NCBI RefSeq assembly: GCF_019263585.2
Contig: NZ_JADQDF010000001.1
Span: forward strand, 1,364,001 to 1,428,000
Length of the DNA: 64,000 nt
Source: Pseudonocardia oceani
GTDB taxonomy: Bacteria > Actinomycetota > Actinomycetes > Mycobacteriales > Pseudonocardiaceae
Direction of reading: 5' to 3'
Positions 22,801 through 32,091 of this stretch are shown piece after piece. How positions within the stretch are numbered: position 1 is the first letter of the stretch; every line of letters begins with the position of its first letter. The translations under genes and the position numbers were made by a program. Below the pieces are notes generated by a model. The model saw nothing but the letters and a program-made list of their open reading frames with translations. It was not told where the DNA came from and made no database searches.

Positions 22801-23625
22801 CTACTCCCCCACGTGAGGGACGGGCGCGCCGGGCGCGCGCCGGTCGGCCACCGCCCGTCGCTCGACGGAGACCGTTGAGCCGACAACCGCCGCCCGACCG
22901 GTCACCGATGGTGATGAGCCGCTCGACGGAGAGCGAAAAAGGGCCGCATCCCCGGCCAGTGCGATCCGTTGGAGGCTATGACCGGTGTCGGTGGAACGGG
23001 GAGCCTCCGCCGACACCGGTCGATCCACGTCCGGGTCTCTCCGGCGCCGCCCGCGCAGCACGCGCCGGGCCAGCGCGAACACCCCGGCCGTCACGGCCGC
23101 GAGGACCGCAGCACCGACGACGCAGAGCAGCGGGTTGCCCCCCGTCATCGGCTCCAGGATCCGCCCGACGACCAGCATGTAGACCGCCCACGCCGCGGAG
23201 CTGGCCAGCGACCAGCCGACGAACCGGTGCAGCGCCAGGCCGAACCGACCGGCGGCCGCGGTGCTCACGAGGCGCCCGCCGGGCACGAACCGCGCCCCGA
23301 TCAGCACGGGCCCCGGCCGGGTGAGCAGGTGCCGGCGAACCCACGCCGAGCCGTGCCCCTCCGACGAGCCCGCGATGAGCTTGTGGGACGTGCGGCCCAG
23401 GCCGTAGACGAGCAGGTCGCCGATCACCGACCCGAGGACGGCGGCCACGAACAGCCCGACCAGCAGCGCCGCGTCGCCCTCGGTGAACGCGACGGCCGCG
23501 GCCGTCATGAACAGCGTCTCGCTGGGCAGCATCGGCACGGGCCCGTCGGCCGCGATCATCAGCACCAGCACCGGCAGCAGCCAGGCGCTGTGCACGACGG
23601 CCTGGAGCCACGCCACGACGTCCAC
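22801..23625 (-). CDS. DedA family membrane protein
   Basis: Protein of 274 residues. Residues 1-200 form a DedA/SNARE-associated domain with several membrane helices, the GSVIGDLLVYGLGR motif and the RFVPGGRLVSTAAAG segment essential in DedA proteins, which act in lipid-carrier recycling and membrane homeostasis. The last 70 residues are low-complexity and Ser/Arg/Ala-rich with no family match, longer than usual. The GTG at 23625 has GGGAGG nine bases upstream. The coding of the odd tail includes a 12-base inverted repeat, so this part may have been added by a downstream frame extension. Confidence 0.86.
   Translation of the reverse strand: MDVVAWLQAVVHSAWLLPVLVLMIAADGPVPMLPSETLFMTAAAVAFTEGDAALLVGLFVAAVLGSVIGDLLVYGLGRTSHKLIAGSSEGHGSAWVRRHLLTRPGPVLIGARFVPGGRLVSTAAAGRFGLALHRFVGWSLASSAAWAVYMLVVGRILEPMTGGNPLLCVVGAAVLAAVTAGVFALARRVLRGRRRRDPDVDRPVSAEAPRSTDTGHSLQRIALAGDAALFRSPSSGSSPSVTGRAAVVGSTVSVERRAVADRRAPGAPVPHVGE
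22980..23021. repeat. 12-base perfect inverted repeat inside the DedA tail
   Basis: GACCGGTGTCGG (22980-22991) and CCGACACCGGTC (23010-23021) are exact inverse copies separated by 18 bases. They would form a strong hairpin within the poorly conserved 3' end of the DedA gene. It could be an old terminator now lying inside the reading frame. Confidence 0.6.
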
Positions 23626-23779
23626 TCGGTCGTCCCTCCCGTGAACCCCGCGACCCGATCGGGCTCCAGGGTGACAGACGCCGGTGGCGTCCCACCACCG
23701 GCGTCGTCGGCCGACCCCGTGGGGTTACCCCCCGCGGGTGTCCCCCCGCCGGGGCGTGTCGGCGCGGTAGCGTCCCTCC

Positions 23780-24127
23780 GTGGACGAACTCATGACGATC
23801 CGGAGCGCCGAGGTCCGGGGGTACCTCGTGCTGCACGTGCGGGGCGAGGTCGAGGCGCTCACGGCCGACCGGCTCGGCGCAGCCGTCACCGCCGCGCTCG
23901 ACGGCGACCTGCCCGTCGTGCTCGACCTCACCGACGTCCGCTTCCTCGACTCCGCCGGCCTCTCCACGCTCGTCCGCGCCACCGAGCGCGGCGAGGAGCT
24001 CGGCGAGCCCCTGCGCATCGCCGTCGACTCGAACCGCCCGGTCGTGCGCCCGATCGAGATCACCGGACTGGAACGGCGGCTCGCGCTCTACGACTCCGTC
24101 GACGACGCGATCACCGGACCTTCCTGA
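23780..24127 (+). CDS. STAS domain anti-sigma factor antagonist
   Basis: Protein of 115 residues forming a single STAS domain. The conserved LDLTDVRFLDSAGLSTLV carries Ser58, the residue phosphorylated by the partner kinase in SpoIIAA/RsbV-type switches. A GTG at 23780 or an ATG at 23792 could be the start. The next gene, 56 bases on, encodes an ATP-binding protein of the anti-sigma kinase type, so the two probably form a partner-switching pair. No cognate sigma factor is adjacent. Confidence 0.87.
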   Translation: MDELMTIRSAEVRGYLVLHVRGEVEALTADRLGAAVTAALDGDLPVVLDLTDVRFLDSAGLSTLVRATERGEELGEPLRIAVDSNRPVVRPIEITGLERRLALYDSVDDAITGPS

Positions 24128-24183
24128 TCCCGCTCCCCGGTCCGTCAGGCGGAGCCGCGGGAACCTTGGCAGACTCGTGGGCG

Positions 24184-24684
24184 ATGGCTCCCGTGGAACG
24201 CGACACGAACACCTTCCGGGTGCGGCTGCTCGGTGTGCCGGCGTCCGCCTCGATCGTGCGGGAGCGGCTGCGGGCCTGGCTCGACGGGTTCGGGTGGCCC
24301 GAGGACGAGGTCGACGACGTCGTGCTGGCCGTGCACGAGGCTGTCAGCAACTCCGTGGAGCACGGGTACGACGGCCGCGAGCCGGGCGAGGTCGACGTCT
24401 CCGGGCTCCGCTCGGTCGACGACGACGGGCAGCGCGTGCGCCTGCTCGTCCGCGACGACGGCCGCTGGCGCCCGCCCGGCGACCCCGGCTACCGCGGGCG
24501 CGGGATCGCCGTGATGCGCGGGTGCATGGCGCAGGTGCAGGTCCACCCCGGCGACGACGGCACCGCGGTCGTGCTCGTCAGCCGGCCGGTGCCGGTGGCC
24601 CGCGGTCGGTCGGCGGCCCCGATGACCGTGGCCACGGTGCAGGTGCGCATCCGGGTGCGGGGCCCGGCGGAAACCGGTCGCTGA
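24184..24684 (+). CDS. ATP-binding anti-sigma/serine kinase (HATPase_c type)
   Basis: Protein of 166 residues with a GHKL ATPase fold. The N box VLAVHEAVSNSVEHGY, G1 box VRDDGRWRPP and G2 box YRGRGIAVM are all present, as in RsbW/SpoIIAB-like kinases that phosphorylate STAS partners and can bind sigma factors. The tail after residue 140 is Arg/Val-rich and unmatched. It lies downstream of the STAS gene and upstream of an uncharacterised gene. The ATG at 24184 was chosen as the first in-frame start before the ATPase fold. Confidence 0.85.
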   Translation: MAPVERDTNTFRVRLLGVPASASIVRERLRAWLDGFGWPEDEVDDVVLAVHEAVSNSVEHGYDGREPGEVDVSGLRSVDDDGQRVRLLVRDDGRWRPPGDPGYRGRGIAVMRGCMAQVQVHPGDDGTAVVLVSRPVPVARGRSAAPMTVATVQVRIRVRGPAETGR

Positions 24685-24713
24685 GCAGCGCCGGTGGGCC
24701 TACCGTCGGAGCC

Positions 24714-25241
24714 ATGCGCGTCACCTTCACCCGCACCGGGGAACGGCGCTACGCGGTCACGGCGGAGCGGCCGGTGGGCGACCGCGTCGCGGCGGACCCG
24801 GCGCCCGGCTTCCACGCCCACGTGCCGCACGACCTCGTGCACTTCGTCGTCGAGCGGCAACTCGGGTTGCGCGAGGGCATCTACGGCACGCTGGCCGACG
24901 GCGGCGACGCCGGCACGTTCCGGCCGCTCGACGAGCCGTACTCGAAGAAGTGGGCACGCCGCAACACGCGTCCGATCGGGCGCCCCGACATGGCGCGCTC
25001 GGAGCGGCTCGCCCAGCTCGTGCAGGGCGCGTGGGAGGTGCGGCACGCCGCGCGCCCGACCTCGCCCGGCATCCGGGCCTGGCTCGACGAGCGGGCCGCG
25101 GGCGTCGACCCGGCGCTGGTCGACGAGCTGGTCGACCGGCTCGACGAGCTCGCGCCGCGGTGGCACGCCCTGCGCGTGGGCGGGTCGATCACGCTCGACT
25201 GGCCCGCCCCCGCGCATCCCGGTCCCGGGCGGCGCCGGTAG
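24714..25241 (+). CDS. Conserved hypothetical protein
   Basis: Protein of 175 residues, soluble, starting MRVTFTRTGERRYAVTAERP. It contains HVPHDLVHFVVERQLGLREGIYGTLADGG near the middle, which looks like a conserved core, and a basic segment with KKWARRNTRPIGRP. No domain that I can name, no signal peptide or membrane helix. It follows the STAS/kinase pair by 29 bases and may be cotranscribed. The coding frame is well supported by third-position GC; function unknown. Confidence 0.7.
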   Translation: MRVTFTRTGERRYAVTAERPVGDRVAADPAPGFHAHVPHDLVHFVVERQLGLREGIYGTLADGGDAGTFRPLDEPYSKKWARRNTRPIGRPDMARSERLAQLVQGAWEVRHAARPTSPGIRAWLDERAAGVDPALVDELVDRLDELAPRWHALRVGGSITLDWPAPAHPGPGRRR

Positions 25242-25374
25242 CGGTCAGGACGACGGGACCTCGAACACCTCGCCGCCGCTCCAGCTCTCGCCCCACGTGC
25301 CGCCGTAGGGGTTCGAGTCGCGCGACGATCGCGGCCGACCGCGCCGGCAGCCGCATGGCCGAGGCGGTCGGGAC

Positions 25375-26229
25375 TCACTTCACGCCCCACGCCACGATCA
25401 ACTCGCACGGGCCCTCGAACCCGTCGGGCCCCTCGAACGCGGCCAGCTCGGAGCCGATCTCCGCCCACGCGTCCGCGCGCTCGTCCGGCGCCAGCCCGGC
25501 GAGCATCTGGTGCAGCGCGCCGAAGGACTCCCGCTCGAAGCGGACGCAGTCGGCCGCGGCCGGCAGCCGCAGCGGCGCCGGCACGACCTGTGATCCGACG
25601 TCCCGGAACCCGGCGGCCCGCAACTCCCCCTCCAGCACGCCGGGGCCGCCGAGGCTGAACGGGCCGGGCTGCCCGGGCGCGGGCGGGGGCAGCTGCGCGC
25701 GCCGCCGGATGATCGACACCGGCACCGAGAAGAATCCGTTGCGGTCCGGGGTCGAGTAGACGACGGCGGCGATCCGCCCGCCGGGGCGCAGCGCGCGGTA
25801 CTGGCCGGCCAGCGCGCCCGCCCGGTCGGGGAAGTAGATGAGTCCGAGCCGGGAGACCACCGCGTCGAAGGCGGCGGGCTCGACGTCGAGCCGCTCGCCG
25901 TCCAGCTCCCGGGTGCGGACGGTCGTCAGCCCCGCGGCGGCCGCCACCGCGGCGGCGTGCCGCAGGATCGCCGGCGAGATGTCGGTCGCGAGCACGTCAC
26001 CGGTCGGCCCGACCCGCCGCGCGGCGGCGAGGGTCTGCCCACCCGCCCCGGCGGCGACGTCGAGGACGCGGCTGCCGGTGCCGACGCCCGCCGTGTCGAG
26101 CATCAGCTCGGTGGCCTCTCCAAGCCACTCCTCCAGCGTCGGGCCCCAGGCGTGCCACGCGGCCGCGGCCTCCTCCCACTGGGCGCGCGTGGTGTCCTTG
26201 TAGGACGCGGGGTCGAAGGTGACGGTCAT
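25375..26229 (-). CDS. Class I SAM-dependent methyltransferase
   Basis: Protein of 284 residues. Motif I VLDVAAGAGGQ is at about 55-65, an acidic residue at the end of strand 2 (VLATDIS) follows, and FDAVVSRLGLIYFPD is the post-motif typical of UbiE/Methyltransf_11 enzymes. The substrate is unknown. Its ATG at 26229 is divergent from the large ATPase regulator at 26363, an arrangement that suggests local control. The 3' neighbour is a short non-coding stretch with a possible remnant of another gene. Confidence 0.86.
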   Translation of the reverse strand: MTVTFDPASYKDTTRAQWEEAAAAWHAWGPTLEEWLGEATELMLDTAGVGTGSRVLDVAAGAGGQTLAAARRVGPTGDVLATDISPAILRHAAAVAAAAGLTTVRTRELDGERLDVEPAAFDAVVSRLGLIYFPDRAGALAGQYRALRPGGRIAAVVYSTPDRNGFFSVPVSIIRRRAQLPPPAPGQPGPFSLGGPGVLEGELRAAGFRDVGSQVVPAPLRLPAAADCVRFERESFGALHQMLAGLAPDERADAWAEIGSELAAFEGPDGFEGPCELIVAWGVK

Positions 26230-26362
26230 GGCGCGCTCCTCGTTCTCGTGGTGGTGCCGACACCCCTACTGCGCCAGAACGGACGGCGCCGCCGCCAGAT
26301 CCCGTCACGCGGTTCCGCCAGTTCGCACCACACGGCCGCGCGAGCGAGGAGGATCCCCGGCC

Positions 26363-29300
26363 ATGGTCTTCGTCGGCCGTACCCGTGCGCTGTCCCGGCT
26401 CCTCGCCGCCGTCGAGGAGGCGGCGGCGGGACGCGCCCGGCTCGTGCTGGTCGGCGGCGAGGCCGGCATCGGGAAGACGACGCTGCTCGGTGAGGCGGCG
26501 ACGCGCTCCGGGCTCCGCGTCGGTTGGGGCACCTGCGCCGACGCGGAACGGCTCCCCGCGCTGTGGCCGTGGACCACGGCCCTGCGCGGCCTGGTCACGG
26601 GCCTCGACCCGGCCGCCGTGGACGCCATGGCAAGCCCCGACTCCGCGGAGCTGGCCCGGCTGCTGCCCGAGCTCGCCGCCGGCGCGGCCGTCGCCGAGGC
26701 GCCCGGCGACGCCGAGGACGCCCGGCTGCGCCTGTTCGACGCCGTGGCGCGGTTCCTCGAGCGGCTCGCCCGACACGCACCCGTCCTCGTGGTGCTCGAC
26801 GACCTCCAGTGGGCCGACGAGTCGACCCTGGCTCTGCTCCGGTTCGTGGCCCGGGCCTACCGTCCGGTCCCGCTGGTCGTCGTCGGCGCCTACCGGCACG
26901 ACGAGCTCGGGCCCGGCACCGGGCGGGTCCTGGCCGAGCTGGCCCGCGGCGGCGAGGCGGTGCAGCTCGGCGGGCTGTCCGCCGGGGAGGTGTCCGAGCT
27001 GGTGGCGGGCGCGATCGGCGACGCGGGTGCAGAGCGCTGGGCGGCCGAGGTGCACCGCCGCAGCGCTGGGCACCCGTTCCTCGCCCGCCAGCTGGCCGAG
27101 CTGATCGCCGACCCGGCCCGGCAGTCGGACGCGGTCCCGCCGGTCGCCCACGAGCTCGTCGCCCGGCGCGTCGACCGGCTCTCTCCCGGCGCCCGCGCGC
27201 TCGTCGAGGCCGCCGCACTGGCCGGCACCGCGCTGCTGCCCGACGTGCTGGCCGAGGTGTGCGGGATCTCCACCGCCGCCGTCGCGTCGGCGGTCGAGGA
27301 GGGGGTGCGGGAGGGGGTGCTGGTCGGCGGCACCCCGGAGTAGCATCCGCGGCTCGCCCACGACCTGTTCCGCGAGGCCCTCGCCGCCCGGCTCGACGTC
27401 GCCGCCCGGATGGAGCTGCACCGCCGCTTCGCCGACGCACTGGAGCACCGGCACGTCCGCGGCGCCGCCGTGGTGGCGGCCGACCTCGCCCGGCACTGCG
27501 CCGCGGCGGTCCCCCTGGAGGGCGGGGACCGCGCGGTCGCCTGGGCGCGCGCGGCGGCGCGGGCGGACGTCGACCGGCTGGCGTTCGGGGAGGCGGCAGC
27601 ACACCTCGGCCGGGTCCGCCGCGCGCTGGAGGACGCCGGGATGACCGGTGGGGTGGTCGTCGACCTGCTCGTCGAGGAGGCCGCGGCCCGTGCCCGGGCC
27701 GGGGAGCCGGGGGCCCGCGCCCTGCTCGACGACGCCTGGGAGCGGGCGACCGCGTTGGCCGACCCCGAGCGCCTGGGCGCTGCCGCGTTGGGCGTGCAGC
27801 GGCTCGGCGCCCGCTTCGCGACGGCCCGCGACGCGGTGGTGACGATGCTGGAGACCGCCCGCGCCGCCCTCGACGGCACCGGCACCGCGCTGGAGGCCCA
27901 GCTCACCGCGAGCCTGGCCCGCGAGCTGCACCACTCCGTCCCCGAGCAGCGGGCTCGCGCCCGCCCGCTGTCGGAACGGGCCATCGAACTGGCCCGCAGG
28001 CGCGGCGATCCGGCGACGCTGGCCGCCTGCCTGCTCGCCCGCCACGACGTGCTCTGGACGCCGGGCCGGGCCGGTGAGAGGATCGGGCTGGCCCGCGAGA
28101 TCGTCGAGCTCGCGGTGCGCAGCGGTGACGGCGAGCGGCACGCCGAGGGGCTGCTGCTGCACGCCAACGCGCTGCTGGAGGAGGGCTCCCCCGCGTTCCG
28201 CGCCGCGCTCGCCGACTACCTGGCGGCCGCCGACGGGTTCGGGCAGCCGCGCCACGACTACCTGGCCCTGACCCGGCGGGGTGCGCTCGCGCTGCTCGAC
28301 GGGCGCCTCGACGACGCCGAGCGGCTCATCGCCGAGGCGAGCGACCTCGGCGAGCGGATCGGCGAGCCCGACGCCGGCAACGTGCGGATGTCGCAGCTGC
28401 TGGGACTGGTCCGCGCCCGCCGGGACCCCGACCGGTTGCGCGCCACGGCCGCGGAGGCGGTCCGTTGGTGGGTGGGCGTCCCGTCGCACGCCTACGCGGT
28501 CGCCGCGGGCCTGCTCGCGATGGCGGGCGAGCCCGCCGACCTCGAGGCCGCCCGCCGCGCGCTCGACACCGTCGTCGCCCTCGACGCGTGGCGCGGCGAC
28601 CGGTCCTACCTGTGGTCGGTGTTCGTCGGGGGGATGACGACGGCGGCGGTCCGCCTGGGGGACGCGGAGGTCTGCGGCCAGCTGCTCGTCGAGCTGGAGC
28701 CCGTCGCCGGGTCGTGCGGCGTGAACGGGGCGCTGGTCTGCTTCGCGGGCAGCAACGCGCACTGGGCCGGGATCCTCGCCGCCGCGCTCGGACGGCCCGA
28801 CGACGCCCGGCGGTCGCTGACCCGGGCGCTGGCCGTGCACCGGCGGCTCGGCGCGCCCGACTGGGTCGCCGAGACCGAGCGGGAGATGGCCGGGCTCGAC
28901 GCACCCGCCCGGGCGGCGGCCGACGCCGAGCTGCGCCGCGACGGGGAGGTCTGGCGCGTCCGCCACCTGGGCGCCAGCTCGCACCTGCCCGACCTCAAGG
29001 GCCTCGCCGACCTGGCGGTGCTCGTGGCCCGCCCGTACACGGACGTGCACGTGCTGGAGCTGGCCGGTGCCGGCCACCACGAGCGCGACTCCGGCACCCT
29101 GCTCGACACCACCGCCCGCGCGGCCTACCGGCGCCGGCTCGCCGAGCTCGACGAGGACCTCGCCGACGCCCGGGCCGACCACGACCTGGGCCGCACGGAG
29201 CACCTCGAGGCCCGGCGGGACGCCCTGCTCGCCGAGCTCGGCCGGGCCGCCGGGCTCGGCGGCCGCGGCCGCCCACTCGGCAGCAGCACCACCGAGCGCG

Positions 29301-29449
29301 CCCGCAAGGCCGTGACCGCGCGGCTGCGCGACGCGATCGGGCGCATCGCGTCGGTGCACCCCGAGCTCGGTGCGCACCTGCGCAGCTCCGTGCTGACCGG
29401 CACGGTGTGCCGCTACGAGCCCGTCGAGCGGTGGACCTGGGAGACCTGA
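26363..29449 (+). pseudogene. AAA ATPase transcriptional-regulator gene split by in-frame TAG
   Basis: One long reading frame is broken by a single TAG at 27341-27343 (codon 327). The part before it (326 residues) has an N-terminal VFVGRTRALSRLL, Walker A GGEAGIGKTT at 31-40 and Walker B VLDDLQWAD, as in large LuxR/MalT or cyclase-type ATPases. The part after it stays in the same frame; HPRLAHDLFREALAARL directly continues the family's arm, so sequence was not lost. A second potential start lies at 27410. The 3' half has TPR-like helices and ends with a region containing TERARKAVTARLRDAIGRI. No LuxR helix-turn-helix is visible. A Tyr, Gln, Glu, Lys, Ser, Leu or Trp codon mutated to TAG would explain it. 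Confidence 0.85.
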
Positions 29450-29462
29450 GGGCCCGACGTGC

Positions 29463-29511
29463 GGCACCCGGGTCGACGACGGCCCCGGCTGCCTGTCGCG
29501 GCCCGGGTGCC
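29463..29511. terminator. Bidirectional hairpin terminator
   Basis: GGCACCCGGG (29463-29472) and CCCGGGTGCC (29502-29511) are a 10-base perfect inverted repeat. It sits between the end of the ATPase gene and the end of the convergent MerR gene and should terminate both. Confidence 0.65.
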
Positions 29512-29525
29512 TCCGACGGTCTGCC

Positions 29526-30299
29526 TCACCGGGCGGCACCGCTCCTGGCCGGACCGGGCGCCGCGGGGTCGTCGCCGGCGCGGAGCAGGGCGTCGGCCCG
29601 GCGCATGACGTCGATCTGCGCGGGGTTGTAGAGCTCCCGGATCGCCCGGCCGACGGTCTGCGCGGCGAACGCCGCGCCGCCGGGCGCGTCGGTGTGCGGG
29701 TGGGCCAGGTCGGGGTGGTCGACGTACAGCGCGCGCAGGTGGTGGGCGAGGCGCTCGGCCAGGTCCCGGCGCGTGGGCTCGTCGGCGTCGGGGGGCAGGT
29801 CGTCGAACTCCGGGCCGGCGGGCCCGTCGGGGGCGGGCTCCTGCAGCAGGTCGGCGTAGGCCCGCAGTCCCACCGGGCCGAGCACCCGGGTCATGACGAC
29901 GACGAGCGCGCGGTCGGCGTCCGACAGCCGGGCGTCGGCGTCGGCCGGGACGAACCCGGGCGGCAGGTCGGTCGGCGTGGCGTCGCGGAGGATGACATCG
30001 AGCTCCGCGCGGACGCGCTGCAGCCGCTCGATGGTGGCGGCCAGCTCGGCGTCGAGGGTGCGCAGGGCCTCCGCCGGGTGGTCGTCGTCCTCGCCCATCG
30101 CGGATATCTGGGTCAGCGAGAATCCCAGCTCGGCGAGACGGGTGATCCGCAGCAGCCGCAGGAGATGGGCGACGGTGTACTGCTTGTAGCCGTTGGCCCG
30201 CCGCTCGGGCTCCGGGAGCAGGCCGACCTCGTGGTAGTGCCGCACGGCCCGCAGGCTGGTGCCGGCGAGCTCGGCGACCTCGCGGGTGCTCCACGCCAC
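29526..30299 (-). CDS. MerR family transcriptional regulator
   Basis: Protein of 257 residues. The N-terminal winged helix-turn-helix reads TREVAELAGTSLRAVRHYHEVGLL (residues 5-28) followed by YKQYTVAHLLRLLRITRLAELGFSL, the MerR DNA-binding domain with its wing. A coiled-coil dimer helix follows and then an Asp/Ala-rich effector domain (about 110-257) of no known type. It starts at GTG 30299. MerR proteins activate promoters with long 19-base spacers. The target is not evident; the VapB-like gene diverges from it. Confidence 0.88.
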   Translation of the reverse strand: MAWSTREVAELAGTSLRAVRHYHEVGLLPEPERRANGYKQYTVAHLLRLLRITRLAELGFSLTQISAMGEDDDHPAEALRTLDAELAATIERLQRVRAELDVILRDATPTDLPPGFVPADADARLSDADRALVVVMTRVLGPVGLRAYADLLQEPAPDGPAGPEFDDLPPDADEPTRRDLAERLAHHLRALYVDHPDLAHPHTDAPGGAAFAAQTVGRAIRELYNPAQIDVMRRADALLRAGDDPAAPGPARSGAAR

Positions 30300-30482
30300 G
30301 GACGGCCTCCTCGGGGGTCTGGGACACCGGAACGATCCCAGATCCTGACTTCCTTCCCGCGTTCACGGACGCGGAGGCCCACATCCACGGTGTGCGACCA
30401 CGGAGAGGCCCGCGACACTACGACCAGATACGCGCTGCCTCGCTCTTCGCACGCACACCTCGACCGTCGGGAGGCGCACACC

Positions 30483-30668
30483 GTGTCGACGACCGATCCG
30501 CAGCCGCCGGCCGAGCGACCGACCGCCCCGTCCGTCGAGGACGTCTTCGGCGACTCCGGGCCGCTGCGATCGGCCGATGACCTCGCCCGCCCCGGCATCG
30601 TCGACGACGGTGAGGTCGAGGAGTTCATCGCCGATCTCCACGCCATGCGGCGCACGGACGTCACCTGA
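30483..30668 (+). CDS. VapB-like antitoxin, toxin partner decayed
   Basis: Acidic protein of 61 residues from a GTG at 30483, with GGGAGG seven bases upstream. It has a disordered N-terminus and a C-terminal segment (EVEEFIADLHAMRRTDV) that looks like the toxin-neutralising tail of VapB antitoxins. A PIN-domain stump follows at 30760-30876, supporting this reading. The DNA-binding part is not obvious, so the assignment rests on size, charge and context. Confidence 0.55.
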   Translation: MSTTDPQPPAERPTAPSVEDVFGDSGPLRSADDLARPGIVDDGEVEEFIADLHAMRRTDVT

Positions 30669-30759
30669 GCATGCGGCGGGTACCTGGGCACCGACGATCT
30701 CGCGCTCCTGAGGCGAGATCTCGCCACATGCGACACGTCGTGGCCGCCCGCGCCCCCGG

Positions 30760-30876
30760 AACGACACCTGGACCGCCGCCTGCTGCCTGGCGCACCACCT
30801 GCCCCTGGCCACGCTGAACGTCACGGGCTTCCGGGACTTCGCCGAGCACGAAGGCCCGGTCCTCCTCGGCACCTGA
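30760..30876 (+). pseudogene. C-terminal stump of a VapC-type PIN toxin
   Basis: A 39-codon open stretch ends at TGA 30874-30876 and encodes NDTWTAACCLAHHLPLATLN and then GFRDFAEHEGPVLLGT. This is the last third of a PIN-domain RNase: the conserved ND(x)W/I Asp and the LATLNVxxF(x)DF region. The N-terminal two thirds with the first acidic residues are missing. It lies just after a VapB-like gene. A related second decayed copy lies at 32874-33027. Confidence 0.75.
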
Positions 30877-30900
30877 GCATCGGGCCTCCCACCGGGACGG

Positions 30901-30943
30901 TTGATCCCGTGACCGTGAGGCGCGGTACCGACCATGGCCGTCC
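30901..30943. repeat. 43-base repeat, copy 1
   Basis: The sequence beginning TTGATCCCGTGACCGTGAGG and ending GGCCGTCC recurs at 33577-33618 with only a few differences. Both copies lie in the patchwork accessory region, close to the decayed PIN genes or the tRNA-Gly fragment. Confidence 0.75.
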
Positions 30944-31044
30944 GGTCGGCCGAGCTGTCCCTGTACCCAGATCGACGTGATCGAGTTGACCGGGCCTTCC
31001 CTGCCTGCGCCCAGGTGCTGGGCCTGCACCCGGAACGACTCAGG

Positions 31045-32001
31045 TCAAACGCCGAGCCGCAGCGGACCCGGGTGGTCGCGGTACCAGTCGAGGGTGCTAC
31101 GGATCGCCTCCACGTGCGGGGTGGGTATCGCGCCGAACTCGCGCGCGAAACGAGACCCCTCCACGACGAACGGCGCTTCGAACTGGTAGATCATCTCTGC
31201 GCCTTCGCGGGCGAGGGCAGAGATCAAACCGAGGGCGCGCGCGGTGACCGAGCCGTGGGTCGTCATCCGGGGTCGCGTGCCGGCGGCTTCGAACGCGAGT
31301 CGCACGAACTCGCGTCCGGTCAGCGGTTCGGCGTGCGGAACGTGCCAGACCGCGCCGTGAGAGCCGGTCTCCTTCCCCAACACGACAAGGGCCCGCGCGA
31401 AGTCGTCGACGAACATCGGTGTGATTGCGACGTCGGGTCTCCCGACCCAGCGGGCGGTGCCGCCTTTCAGCGCCGCACCGATAACGTTGCGCCCGAGTAG
31501 CGACTCCACGCGCGGGCCGTAGAGCTCGCCTGCCCGCCCGATGACAGTGCGGACCTCTCCCCGGTGGTGGGCGGCCAGGACCCGCTCAGCGAGCCACGCT
31601 CGCAGCGTTCCCTTCGCGCTCACGGGCCGGTACGGAGTGTCCTCGGTCATGGGTCCGTGGACCCTGCCGTACATCCATGTGTCGTCCGCGAACACGTGCA
31701 CGGCTCCCGCGGCACCGGCCCCGGCGAGCACGCCGTCCAGTGCGGGAGGGAACAGCTCGCGCCAGCTGCGGAAGGGTGGGTTGATGCAGTTGTAGACCAC
31801 CGCGGCGCCTGCGCACGCGGCGCGCATCCCGGTCGCATCCGTGGCGTCGGCCGCGACGACCTCGACGCCGTAGGGGGCGGCCATGTCGCCCGCGCGATGG
31901 ACGGCGCGGACGTGCAGGCCCGCTGCGTGCAGCTCCCGGACGAGAGCCGTGCCGGTGCCTCCGCTGGCGCCGACGACGACGTGCAACTCCTGGGTTGTCA
32001 T
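31045..32001 (-). CDS. NmrA-like/extended SDR NAD(P)-dependent reductase
   Basis: Protein of 318 residues. The Rossmann motif VGASGGTG is at 10-17, with an extended SDR fold including a FADDTWMYGRVHGPMTEDTPY region with the active-site Tyr, and IGRAGELYGPR. Substrate unknown. The ATG at 32001 has AGAAGGGG about six bases upstream. It diverges from a TetR gene at 32092 with a palindromic operator in between, so TetR probably controls it. Lower-GC stretches and neighbours suggest acquired DNA. Confidence 0.83.
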   Translation of the reverse strand: MTTQELHVVVGASGGTGTALVRELHAAGLHVRAVHRAGDMAAPYGVEVVAADATDATGMRAACAGAAVVYNCINPPFRSWRELFPPALDGVLAGAGAAGAVHVFADDTWMYGRVHGPMTEDTPYRPVSAKGTLRAWLAERVLAAHHRGEVRTVIGRAGELYGPRVESLLGRNVIGAALKGGTARWVGRPDVAITPMFVDDFARALVVLGKETGSHGAVWHVPHAEPLTGREFVRLAFEAAGTRPRMTTHGSVTARALGLISALAREGAEMIYQFEAPFVVEGSRFAREFGAIPTPHVEAIRSTLDWYRDHPGPLRLGV

Positions 32002-32056
32002 CGGGGTACCCCTTCTAAAACGAACAGTCCTTCTATGAGACGCTCCCTCTTCCCGG

Positions 32057-32083
32057 TTGTCAAGAACGAGCGTTCGCTTTAAT
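32057..32083 (+). promoter_or_regulatory. Promoter for the TetR gene, leaderless
   Basis: A -35 TTGTCA (32057-32062) and -10 TTTAAT (32078-32083) with 15-base spacing stand just upstream of GTG 32092. The -10 is only eight bases from the start codon and there is no ribosome site, so the transcript should be leaderless. Confidence 0.6.
32064..32075. promoter_or_regulatory. Palindromic operator candidate for TetR
   Basis: GAACGAGCGTTC is a perfect 5-2-5 palindrome between the -35 and -10 of the TetR promoter. A related half-site (AACGAACAG) lies at 32019-32027, closer to the divergent reductase gene. Repressor binding here would block both genes. Confidence 0.6.
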
Positions 32084-32091
32084 TTGGGACG

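Noticed and set aside
25242-25374. Possible C-terminal remnant on the minus strand (DSNPYGGTWGESWSGGEVFE)
   Set aside because: About 25 codons ending at TGA 25245-25247 look protein-like, but there is no start and no family I can name.
27341-27343. TAG as pyrrolysine or programmed readthrough site
   Set aside because: No pyrrolysine machinery or downstream stem is seen; a point mutation is simpler.
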